A DNA stretch of 64,000 nt from Panagrolaimus kolymaensis (taxonomy: Eukaryota > Nematoda > Chromadorea > Rhabditida > Panagrolaimidae), in assembly GCA_028622995.1 (NCBI GenBank), contig JAJQJQ010000010.1:744001-808000 (forward strand). The letters are read 5' to 3'. The notes under the pieces were generated by a model, which was not told the DNA's origin, did not search any database, and saw only the letters and a list, made by a program, of their open reading frames with translations. Position 1 is the first letter of the stretch. Every line of letters starts with the position of its first letter. This document shows, piece after piece, positions 50,574-63,012 of the stretch. The position numbers were made by a program, and so were the translations under genes.

Positions 50574-53231
<2,658 letters not shown>

Positions 53232-53516
53232 ATTTTATTAAATGTTTAGAACTTATTAGGATTGTTTGCATTGTTTATTGATTTATATTTTTTTGTTATT
53301 AAAGAATAGATAAATATCTTAATTTTTACCTTTTTCGTGTTTTTTAATTGAAAAAAGAGAAGTTTTTAAAAAGGAAGAAGAGATTGATTTGATATTTTAA
53401 CCTTCTTTAATTGAGATCCGATCTCATTTTTTGTTGAAAAAGGAGCGTGGCGATACCGGAAAAATTTTACGTATAAAATCCTGAATTAAAACCTGCAAAG
53501 ATGTTATTTTATAAAA

Positions 53517-54066
53517 ATGAAGAAAACACTTACTCTTGCTTTAATCGTTTGTTTTGTCAGCGTTGCTTTTGCTGAATCCGTTCATTGGCGTAAGTCTTTA
53601 ATTTTGCAAAAGCTTGTGTCTATTGTAATTTCGTTCTTCAGAATGGCGTGACCTCATCTGCAAAACCACGGATGGTAAAGGCAATGATAAAATTAGTGAA
53701 AAGCCAGCTGAATGCAATATTGCTCTTCGTGAAAGCGAAAAGGATGATAAACGCCGACCTGCTCCAACTACCAATGGTGGATGCTTTGATGAAGTTGTAA
53801 ATGGCACCACCCGAACTTATTGCGATCTTCTCTGCCCTAAAGCTGATACCGTATATCTCATCAAAAGAGATCCTCAAGTTCATCGATCTTGCTTTGTTTT
53901 CTTCACTCATCGACTTGAAAGACGTGGAGATGATTGGTATTTATGGCGAGACAAAAATTGTCGTCTATCTGAAATTACTTACACCATCCGTTGTGAATTC
54001 CTTTTTCCTCGAGCTGAATTCCCTGATGACAAAGAAGTTTTCCAACGCTTAGTAAAGCGTACTTAA
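53517..54066 (+). CDS. Small secreted Cys-containing protein, unknown
   Basis: Two exons (53517-53589, 53642-54066) give 165 residues in frame. A classical signal peptide is present (MKKTLTLALIVCFVSVAFA, cleavage after AFA). The mature part has eight cysteines (DLICKT, PAECN, GGCFDE, TYCDLLCP, RSCFVFF, NCRLSE, RCEFLF) and a basic, charged composition; it ends in LVKRT. I do not recognise the family; it looks like a nematode-specific secreted disulphide-rich protein. Same strand as paraplegin, 285 bases downstream, but with no functional link visible. Tail to tail with ATG3, 147 bases apart. Confidence 0.75.
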
Positions 54067-54213
54067 AAATAATCATAACTGTTTAATTTACATATATTTA
54101 TTTTTGATGACTAAAAACGTTTCAAATAAAGTTTCAAAAAATTTTCCAACAAACAAAATGAAAGTTTAAGGGAATAATAAAAACGTTATATCCATTTTTT
54201 GAATATCACGTTC

Positions 54214-55286
54214 TCAAAGTTCAATACTTCGAGTATAATCATATTCAATGGTTGGAATGACTGCTTGCACGAATTTAAGAAAGATTAAAAGATATTGATG
54301 AACTCCAAGGACTTTTCCATTGCTTGCTAGTTGCTCAATTAAACGTTTCATAACTTCCGCATGGCGACAAGGATGAATGGAAGCCATTTGAACGTTAACA
54401 AGATGGGGATGACTTTCAATTGTGATAGTTTTATTTGCATGATCTTCAGAAAAATCTTCATTCATTTGTTCAACTGTAAGATATTTCCTATCTTCATCAT
54501 ATCCAAGCAACCATAGTCTTGGAACCTATAATTTTCGCCATTCACAAAAGTTTTTGCATCGATAACTACTAACCTGATAATATTTATCATATGTAATATG
54601 TAAATCATAAGTTCGAGTTCTAAGAATATCTTGAGCATCATTAGTTTCACTTTCTTTTTTCTTTTCTGGAACGTATCGGAATGGGTCATCCTCATCATTT
54701 CCACCTTCCATATATGCATCCATATCCATTGCTGGGGCATCATCGTCGTCATCCTCATCTTTGTTATCATTAGTTTTAGCAGGGGTAGGTATTTCCTCTA
54801 TGTCTACTTCAATATCTTGTGCAGCTTGATTTGTTTCTGGGGCAAAATGATGGGTATCCACCCATTCATCTCCTGTTTCACCCGTTCCATCGGTAAGAAT
54901 CTAAATAAAGAATTTTTTAGAGAATAATTTGGCAACGATGTAACAAACTTTTTCAAGATTTGAGTCATATTCCATTTGTTTACATCGACGATGACAAGGG
55001 ACATGTTTTGTTATTAAATATTGTTTATCAGCTGGTAAATAATTGCGAGTTCTAAAATTCCTGTTTTTTAACCATTCTCAATTTATTTAAGGATTTACCT
55101 TGCTTCATCAATAGCTTTTGACCAAGCCCAAGTGGGACAATGATGAACTAAGAAATCACCAGCAGCAACAAATTCTTCGGGAGTTAAAACACCCGTTTCT
55201 TTAAATTTGGATGCTTTAAGTACGGGAGTTAAAAATTCTCCAACACTAAGGGCAGCACTTTTAAAGCTATTTACAAGATTATCCAT
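54214..55286 (-). CDS. atg-3: ATG3, E2-like conjugating enzyme for Atg8/LC3 lipidation
   Basis: ATG3 transfers Atg8/LC3 to phosphatidylethanolamine during autophagosome formation. Four minus-strand exons (55286-55099, 55051-54949, 54900-54574, 54525-54214) give 309 residues in frame, the family's usual size. The N-terminal helix ([26 protein letters not shown]) is the amphipathic membrane sensor of ATG3. [23 protein letters not shown] is the family core motif. An acidic disordered insert follows ([16 protein letters not shown]). Then come [24 protein letters not shown] and the catalytic cysteine in [15 protein letters not shown]. It ends [15 protein letters not shown] [16 protein letters not shown], as expected. 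All expected parts are present. Confidence 0.92.
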
Positions 55287-55429
55287 TAATAATAAAAATT
55301 AATCAAATCAACAAACGTTTTACAATAATGAAAGATATTGAGTAAGACTTTGATGATAACTGAAATAGCACACGAGGAATTATTCGTTGCAAGACAATAT
55401 TCTTTAAAATTTCAGAAAAGTTGTTTTAT
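55287..55429. other. 5' flank of ATG3
   Basis: AT-rich promoter-side DNA; no gene seen. Confidence 0.4.
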
Positions 55430-55519
55430 CAAAATTAAAGAATCTACCTATGTAAAGTGAGAATGTATGTCTGTCTGTTTGTTTGTCTGTCAATGTGGTG
55501 TCCCCTAGCAAATTGAAAT

Positions 55520-55840
55520 GTGTCTAGCACGTCATATGCAGTTTTTTACGCTGATTCCGAATATGTGAATTTCATTCTTCGGAATCGAGATGGCCGATTC
55601 AGGACATGCGTTTTAAATTTTCATAATCGAAAAATTTCTCGACACGAATGTTTCTCTTTGTGTTTGATGAAAGGAAGAAGCGTGGGATTTTTTGGAAACG
55701 TTAATTTTCTTTTCGAGATGTTTTACTGTAATTTGGTAAGAATGAGAGCGGTTATGGTTGAAGAAGTAATTGGGCATGATGAAATGGTTTGCCGGAGGGT
55801 GTTTAAAGAAATGCTCGATTTAAATAATTTTTTGAAGTGA
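55520..55840 (+). other. Unassigned open frame inside the putative element
   Basis: About 106 codons without a reliable ATG start, containing YADSEYVNFILRNRDGRFRT. It lies entirely in the repeat-like block and has no domain I recognise. It could be a fragment of an element-borne gene. Confidence 0.2.
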
Positions 55841-56087
55841 GGTGTAATAAAGTGTTATAGTGTTATTTCAAGATGTTTGGGAAATTTAAGAAAATTTTAT
55901 TGCAACTAAGAATGTGTGGAAGTAGGTGGACACGAAAATAGAGTAATGAAAATGGGCTTCAAAAGGATGGTGACGCATATCAGAATAATGAAATGCGAGA
56001 CCGAAAAATCAAAATGTTCCCGGATTTATAAAAATGTGATTTTGGAAATACAATAATTGATAATGGAAGCAATGAAAATGGATGGGA

Positions 56088-56103
56088 TGGGGCCCGTAGG
56101 GCC
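56088..56103. other. Hairpin GGGCCC-GTA-GGGCCC
   Basis: Perfect six-base stem with a three-base loop, in AT-rich surroundings, within the putative mobile element. Confidence 0.7.
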
Positions 56104-56236
56104 CATTATTAATTTCGAAAAAGGAGTAATTGTACGAAGGAATATGCTTGGAAGCAGAAAGGATAAACATGAAAGTGGAGCCAGAAGGCGCAAATCGGAA
56201 CTCGCTGAAGTAATTGATGAGAAGTTACGCTTGCGT

Positions 56237-56254
56237 TGGGGGCGAAGCCCCCCT
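56237..56254. other. Hairpin GGGGGC-GAA-GCCCCC followed by CTAG
   Basis: Six-base G/C stem with a GAA loop directly followed by CTAG, reminiscent of a Helitron-type 3' terminus. Confidence 0.6.
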
Positions 56255-56745
56255 AGAAAGGTATTTAAATTTGATGTAAGCCACCCGAAGAATTATTTTA
56301 AGTAGTGTGACTTTAGTATTGAAATGGAATGAAATGTTTATATGTAAAGGTATTTTAAAATGTTGATTTCAAACATGTGAAATTAAACTGAATTAGATTA
56401 AAAGGGTGGTTAAAATTTGCGCCTCATATGAAATTTCATGTTTGCGCGTTTTAAAACGTTTGTCTAAAAAATCGTGTGTTTAGGCCCAGTTTCTGTCACA
56501 GTCACACGTTTACCATAAGAAATCCCCATCTTCTTTACTACTCACACCAAATTAATCATAAAATATTATTTCTTAACCATCTCCTTTTTTTCATCCTTTT
56601 CTAAAACAAAAGAATTCCATAACGTTATTTTTGTCAATGAAAAGTGTTATGTTTCTTATTCGAAAAGTGTTTATGTTTGTTAATAAAAAAGTTGTGAGGG
56701 ACCACCGAAGGTGGGCCCCAATGCTCTTGTCTAAAAATGGTTGAG

Positions 56746-57698
56746 ATAAAGCTGAATATAAATATAAAATTAACTGAGATTAATCCAATTAAATAAAGCA
56801 AAGTTTTTCTTATAAAAAATAATATTGCTATTTTTTGGCAAGCGCTTTTTCACCTATTATAAAAAACCCAAGGTCACTGAATTCATAAGCAACTTTGTCT
56901 TCTGAGAGAATTATCTGGCAGCAATCACAACAACAAAAAGTTATTTATTATGAATATTTTGAGGCAAACAAATGACAATGAATTCAAAGAGCATTTTTAA
57001 AGAAAAATTTGTTTTTTTGAATGTGAGGGAGATAATTGGAAGTGACTGTGATTGTTAACAATAACTTCAAAAACATATGAAATGCATATTATTTTGAATA
57101 TTACTTCTATATAAATTTATTGATTATATTTCATTAATTTTTTTTAACAAGATTATCACCCGTTTTAGCACAAAAACAACAACAAAAAACAGTTGGCAAC
57201 TTTATGATTCATTTATTCACACGGTGGCGGATGTGGGTGTTTTTCCAACAGCGTTTATTTATTGCAAAAACGTAGTATCGCCTTTCAAAAAAGATTTGAT
57301 GCTTTTTCTTTTTTCTTTGTTTTCTTTTTTTTAGTTTCTAATTCTCTTATGTGTTTCTAGTTAAATTTTTCAAAGACAAATTTTTTTGCAGAAAAAAAAC
57401 CGCCGCAATGAGAAGAGCAATGAGATGGGTGTTTTGGAGGACAGCTGGCAGAAAAGTGCAATTCTTGTTTGTTACTTGCCTTTAAAATAAAAATAGCGTC
57501 CTTTTCTACTACTTTTATGCATTGCAAAACAACAACCAACCATGAATGTTGATGGTTGAAAACTCAAAAAAAAAAATTGCTCACATTTTTGAAACATTTT
57601 TAAACTTTATTTGGGCGTGTGCGCGTATCGATGAAATGAAATAATTTAGTTTAACTTTTCAATTTTAAACTTTCTTTTTTTCAGTTTAATTTGGAAAA
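56746..57698. other. Intergenic region upstream of the MARVEL-like gene
   Basis: AT-rich; no gene seen. A TTTTTTTCAG acceptor ends at 57684, 14 bases before the next start codon. Confidence 0.5.
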
Positions 57699-58283
57699 AT
57701 GGTAACCACTACAACCGTTACAAGACGAACTGTGACCACTGGTGGTGGTGGTGGCACCGTTAGATCTGCCACTATCATCCCATTATGGAGTATCAAACTT
57801 ATCACTGCTGTTAGTACTTTTTAAATATTTTTGTTATTTACTTAATTTTCATTTTCTTGTTTGCAGGTTTTAAGCGTTGTTATCCTCATTCTTATTTTCC
57901 TTCAAAAAGCATATTGGCAAAAATATGCCAATACTTTTATCGTTATTGTTTTAACTTGTGGTTTCATTCTTGGATGGAGCACTCAAGCCGTTCTCACTCG
58001 TTTCTTAGCTTTTTATCGAGTTGATGTGGTTTTACATTCTATTATTGTTACTCTCACTGTTGTTTCCACTGTTCTTTGCCTTATCTTCCTTTTCGACCAA
58101 CGTGATTGGCATCGAACTAATGAATACAGTTACATGATTGGAATCACTGTGAGTTGAAAAAAATTACTAAATTTATGAATAAAAATATTTTTATAGATTT
58201 GCATGGGTGTTAGCATGCTTATTTGTTTCTTGCTCATTGGCTGCCTTTGGAGAGGAAATTATGCCATTGTTGATACCCATTAA
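57699..58283 (+). CDS. Small tetraspan (MARVEL-like) membrane protein
   Basis: Three exons (57699-57809, 57867-58148, 58197-58283) give 159 residues in frame. After a Thr-rich cytosolic start (MVTTTTVTRRTVTTGGGGG) there are four hydrophobic segments: PLWSIKLITAVLSVVILILI, TFIVIVLTCGFILGW, VVLHSIIVTLTVVSTVLCLIF, and SYMIGITICMGVSMLICFLLIG. It ends WRGNYAIVDTH. The topology and size fit MARVEL-domain or CMTM-like nematode proteins, which are found in membrane traffic and cell-contact membranes, but I cannot assign a subfamily. An acceptor just upstream of the ATG suggests a trans-spliced leader. Confidence 0.7.
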
Positions 58284-58990
58284 TTCCACAATCAAAATCT
58301 TCGAGTGTAAAATGAAAACGTCAAAAATTTAAATTAATTAGTTATGATTTGAATTAAAAATTTGGTTATAATTTTTTTTGAATAAAATAAATAAAATAGA
58401 AAAAATTATGTTTAATAAGAAAGGATCCATTGCACGGAAAAGGGATAACAATAATAATATGATATTTTTGGCAAATTGTCGTCAATGTTTGAATTATTTG
58501 TAACAATTCATTCACAATAAAGTTTTGGTTCTATAGAATCGTATATATAATTCACGATGACTTTGGATTTTTCAACCTTTAAAAAAAACTTGAAAGATTT
58601 CAAAAACCTTTCTGCATTGTTTGAAACGCGTTTCTTATAAAGATTGTAGCGACGAATGTTTGAAAACTGGCTGAAAATTGTATCGACTTAATAGAAGAAG
58701 GTCAGCATGAATTGTGATAAGAATATTTAAAATTATTTTATATTTATTTCTATTACTTTTTTTCACTTACGCCCTCTTATTATTTTTTGTTAACATTTTC
58801 AGGTGACTTATTGTGATTAGCTATCCCTAATTTAATTTAATATTTGGTTCAAAAGTATTTGTTAAAAATAAACCTATGACTCATGAGCTATTTTGAAATT
58901 TCTATTTTTTAGAATGAAAAAATTTGTGATATAGAAATAAAGATGGACGAAAGAGACAAGTGAAAATTATAGAAAGGGTTGCTTCTCTTA

Positions 58991-59105
58991 GCGAAATAAT
59001 GTTTTTCAATAGACCAGACTCGCTTGGAATATAACAACAACTTTTAAAAGTTTATGGCTTTTATTTAAACTTTCGTTTTTGATCCATTCCGCCCTTTTCC
59101 TTTTG
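58991..59105 (+). repeat. Direct repeat, copy A
   Basis: Contains CCAGACTCGCTTGG, ATATAACAACAACTTTT and ATCCATTCCGCC. A second copy of the same order lies at 62274-62385, about 3.28 kb away on the same strand, at roughly 85% identity by eye. Confidence 0.85.
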
Positions 59106-59217
59106 TAGTAGACATGCGTCTACATATCCCTTCGAGATATTGTATGTAAAGTATGAGAAAAGAATTGTCATCATTTTGTGTTTTAATATGTCTCTCTTGC
59201 CCGCCCAATATTTATCA

Positions 59218-59251
59218 GCTTCTTCGATCTTAGAGCCGCGATCGAAGAAGC
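59218..59251. other. Perfect 12-base hairpin
   Basis: GCTTCTTCGATC pairs with GATCGAAGAAGC across a 10-base loop. It may be a terminator-like structure, a small repeat terminus or a chance hairpin. Confidence 0.6.
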
Positions 59252-59829
59252 GCTTAAATAGCCCTAAGCTTTCCTTATTTCACTTCACTTTTTCATTGTA
59301 TTGCTTGGTTTTTCGGTTGATCGCTTGCTGCTCTTAAATAAAGAAATCCATTTATTTCCCCTGATTCGGACTTTTCACTGTATTTTATTTGTAATTTTAT
59401 TTAAAAGATGTTTACTCATTTTTTTGCTTTGTTTTTGGATGAAAATAGTTTTAACTAACAGCAGCGATGTCTCCTCACCAAACTTCGGTTTGGATGCACT
59501 TTATTTGGCCGTCGGCTGCTGCCAAGTATCATTGCTCGCAGGGCATACTTAAAGTTTACCCTTTAGTTATTTTCCGTCAGTTTGCCTCGAGCTTCGCTCA
59601 CGTATCCCAATCATCAATTGTTGCATTTTTTGGATGTCTTACCCAAAAGCTCTCTATTTTTTTCTCCTTTTGATTTATAAAATATATTTTTGTAAACCCT
59701 CTCTTTTAGTTTTTAGTAACTTTTATTTTGATTTATTCTTTTCTTTTTTCGGCCACATTCATTTTATAAACTTTAATTTCTGCTCTCCCAATCTAATAGC
59801 TATCGTAGTGTGTTTTGTATTTCTGGTTA

Positions 59830-59851
59830 GTTTTAATTGCCCAAGTTGGAG
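59830..59851 (+). other. SL1-like 22-mer followed by GT
   Basis: It matches the nematode SL1 exon at 19 of 22 positions when aligned at the GAG end and is followed directly by GT, where the SL donor would be. The rest of an SL RNA (Sm site, stem-loops) is not recognisable. Confidence 0.25.
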
Positions 59852-60221
59852 GTGCCGTAATATAGTTATAATAAATAGCTCTCGTGTCTCATCGCAAAGC
59901 AAATCAATAGCTTGACTCCACAGACTTCACCTTTTGTCTTAATTTATTACCACCTTTCCTTTTTTGTCATATTTTTTTCTGTTACAAAAGTGAAACTATA
60001 AGCAGCAAACGCAGTATTTGGACCTTTTGCTGCTATATTTTAAGTCTTCGCGCTTTCATCACGTTACTGATTTGTCTTTTATTACTTTATTCGATGGCAT
60101 GATTTCTGTATGACCTTTGTTCATCGAGGTTAACTATTGGTTGAGGAATGCACGTAAACATCTCAGTTTGCTCTTTAAACATTCTTTAGGATTTATCTTT
60201 ATTGTATTTATATTGCTTAAA

Positions 60222-60382
60222 TGGAAGGTACCGCAAAGCAAGGAAAATCTTTACGACGGCTCTCTTTGTTGTTTTTTTCGAAACATTCGAAAATAATTTT
60301 GCACAGGAATAAATAATTTTCTGGCTAGGAACACCTACCGGAAAGAGTTTTTTCTTTTGATTTGCGGTACCCTCCCTTTAAG
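60222..60382. repeat. Imperfect inverted repeat with GGTACCGCAAA arms
   Basis: The left arm contains GCTTAAATGGAAGGTACCGC and the right arm is its near complement ending near 60382. The whole could fold into a hairpin of about 160 bases or be a small MITE-like element. Confidence 0.5.
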
Positions 60383-60679
60383 CTTTTGCACGTTTTTATT
60401 CTCAGAAAGCAGCATAGCTGCTTTCCATCACAACCCACCATTTTGTATTTAATTCGTATGTGATATTTAAGCTAATTCCCAGTAAATAACCAGAATGCTC
60501 GTAAACGAAAGTTCTAAAAAGAAAGCGCGATTGAATAAAGATTTTTTGGATATTGATCTAACATTTGGAGAGTATATGGAATTAAATTTGTATATTTCTT
60601 TAAACTTATCCTCGTGTAATAAACACAAATTTAATAAATAAATCGACAGATGATTATGTTAATATCCTTTTTTTGAAAC

Positions 60680-62023
60680 ATGTCAAAGTTCTTTGGTCCA
60701 AAGAGCAGTGATGAATCCAGTGAAGAACCGTCAAATCTGAAAGATTCCCCAAAATCCGGAAGTAATATTGATCGACCTAATTCAGCTCAATCAAATTTAT
60801 TAAATTCATCTGGGAGTATAGTGTTTCGAGCTGGTTCAGCCCAATCAAACTTAATTGCTAAATTTGAAGATATGAAAGCTTCATTGGATGCAATTAGTGA
60901 AGAGTAAGATTTTTTATTTATAGAATTCTTAATCCTTTTTATCATTTTAAAATTTTTAGAAATGAATTGAAATGCCCGCTAATTACAGTGGCCACAACAC
61001 TTACTGCTCAAAACGAAAAGCTCAATGAAAAAATGGAGCATGGATTGTAAGTAATTACCTTTATTTAAATAAAGGTTACTTTTAAATGGGAAGGCTTGTT
61101 CTGAAATTATCAAAATTTGTCATTAAGAAGTGTATTAAAGGCTAGATTGTACACTATTAAAAAAGACCTTAAACATTTTTTAGGGTGATAAACTATAAAA
61201 AGCATGGCTTCTAACTTTTTTAAACGAGGATTTTGAATCTATAAATTGATGTACTGCATCCGACCACCATATTAAAAATAAAAATTCTTAGTTTTTGTCT
61301 ACGAAAGTCTTAATTTAAGCATTTTGGGGTTTAATATTATTTAATAAAAAAATTCAGTTTAGTAAATTTTTTAAAATGGTTACTTTAAATACTAATAGCA
61401 TAAAAAAATTTTTATATTTTCGTTCAAAAATTATAGGGGGTTTAAAAAATTCTAACAGAATGATCTCAGTTTAGTTCACAAAACTTTCTTTTTTTAGCAA
61501 TCAAGTTAATGAGCAGTTCGATAAAATCTATCAACGTCTTGGTCATCTATTGGGTGAAAATAAAGGAAATGATATTGCAAGTGCTTTAGAAAAACATTCA
61601 AAATCATGGTTAGAAAAGGAATATTCTGGACGATCTTTCCAGCAATCATATATGTTGAAATGCGAAGATGGTGAAGTGAGTTATTTTTTCCGTTTTAATA
61701 GATTGAGAACTTCAGTCTCTTTGTTTCACCACTTATAATTTGTTTTATAGGGCGAAGAAGAAATAGATCTCTATTCTCCTCCGCATGCAGATACCGATAG
61801 ATATATTATGGGAGAATGTACGATAGCACTTGTAAATCTTGCTAAAGTCTCAAAGTGTATCCGAAAAAGGAATGAGCTTGCAAAAGAAAAGAATCTTGAT
61901 ATAAACAATATTGTCGTTTATATGTTCGCTTTTCGTATCGACGATGATATGAAAGCACACATTTTCCGTAAAGCCGAAGAAAATAATATTATACTTAAGA
62001 TTACTAATGAATCCCCTTTTTAA
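60680..62023 (+). CDS. Coiled-coil plus PD-(D/E)XK nuclease-like protein (DUF3782-like)
   Basis: Four exons (60680-60903, 60960-61046, 61498-61675, 61751-62023) give 253 residues in frame. The N terminus is disordered with a duplicated SAQSNL motif. A helical coiled-coil part follows (NEKLNEKMEHGFNQVNEQFDKIYQRLGHLLG). The C-terminal half reads WLEKEYSGRSFQQSYML...EEEIDLYS...RYIMGECT...VVYMFAFRIDDDMKAHIFRKAEENNIILKI. This order, a coiled coil then an E-x-D...G-E-C core then a final alpha/beta end, recalls PD-(D/E)XK-type proteins such as the DUF3782 group known mainly from archaea, bacteria and some fungi. The Lys of the core E-x-K appears to be Thr, so nuclease activity is doubtful. Intron 2 (451 bases) is long for this genome. 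The gene lies between two direct repeat copies. The family call is from memory and tentative. Confidence 0.6.
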
Positions 62024-63012
62024 TTTTTTTTATGTTCTCAAATTCCTTATTGAATATTTTTTGTATCATGCTTTTTTGGCAAAAAAATAAAGTAGGCAAA
62101 TAAAACTTCAGCCTTAGCGTTATAAATATACTTTCATTGTTATATTTTTAAATCCCTGGTTTTCCCCAGTTGGATTATATCATTTTTTGTTATAAAATCT
62201 ATCAATGTTATGTTCATTTTGTTTCTCACCTTCTTAACCGGTTTGTTCTTTAATAATAAATTACTTTCTCTTTGCGAAATCTTTTTCAATACACCAGACT
62301 CGCTTGGTATATAACAACAACTTTTTAAAATTTATGGCCTTTATTTATACTTTTGTTTTTCATCCATTCCGCCTTTGTCCTTTACGAAGATGTTATCATC
62401 CTCTACTTACTATTTTCTTCTTCTTTTTTTGTCATCTTTTTTTCTATCGCTGAAGAGCGATACATTTGCATAGACATAGTTATTGTTTGGGTAAGGCAAT
62501 AAAAGCTGCAAAATGTGTTTGTTTTAAAAATTGAGCCTATTATCTTAATGTTTTAAAAAAAATGTAAAACTTTTTCTTAAAATGTAGTGGAATGTTTTTT
62601 TTAAGATGTAATCTAACTTTCGTTCCTTCTTTATTTGCATCCTAGAGCCATAGATTTCTTTCTCTTCTTCCATCTCGTTATTTTTTATTTTCATCAAGCA
62701 AATGCTTGGTTTATTCATGAGGCGACGACAAAGACAGTTTGTTATTGTTTGTGATTAAAGCAAAATAAATGTAAGCTCTCTTTTGACGTAAAAAAATACG
62801 AAACAAAGGTGGCTGCAGCAACAACAATCATTGACGTATTCCATTTATTTTTCTCCAAGACTGGTTGATCTTTTGTTCTTCCCTCTTCTTTTTTTTATTA
62901 ATACCACCACACGTGTGCTTCTCTTTTTTTGCTTTTCGTTTTATTTTTTTCAAACCTTTTCTTTTTAGTGATAATATTTTTTTAGGTGTGATAGTCCCAT
63001 TGTTTTTTAATC
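62024..63012. other. Intergenic region with repeat copy B
   Basis: 3' flank of the nuclease-like gene, then the second direct repeat copy, then AT-rich promoter-side DNA of uridine phosphorylase with acceptors ending at 62968 and 62985. Confidence 0.5.
62274..62385 (+). repeat. Direct repeat, copy B
   Basis: Second copy of the repeat at 58991-59105, same orientation, sharing the ATATAACAACAACTTTT core and ATCCATTCCGCC end. Confidence 0.85.

Larger units (their letters stand above)
55430..56745. mobile_element. Putative non-autonomous mobile element or repeat with strong hairpins
   Basis: Composition changes abruptly at about 55440. The block starts near CTACCTATGTAAAGTGAG, followed by a CTGTCTGTTTGTTTGTCTGTC-type run and GTGTCCCCTAGC. 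Inside are three G/C-rich palindromes: GGGCCCGTAGGGCCC near 56090, GGGGGCGAAGCCCCC near 56237, and GGACCACCGAAGGTGGGCCCC near 56698, in otherwise AT-rich DNA. The last is followed by AATGCTCTTGTCTAA. A 3' hairpin just before a CTAG/CTAA end with a TC-type 5' end is the layout of Helitron-like elements, but no rolling-circle replicase frame exists here and the flanks do not give a clean A/T insertion site. The element class is therefore not settled. Confidence 0.45.
58284..60679. other. Gene-poor region with repeat copies and hairpins
   Basis: It holds one copy of a 110-base direct repeat (58991-59105), a perfect 12-base hairpin (59218-59251), an SL1-like 22-mer (59830-59851) and an inverted repeat (60222-60382). 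Several short open frames are present without domain signals. No gene is supported. Confidence 0.5.

Noticed and set aside
62274..62385. Repeat copies A and B as LTRs of one retrotransposon
   Set aside because: They are only about 110 bases, lack TG...CA ends and no gag or pol lies between them.
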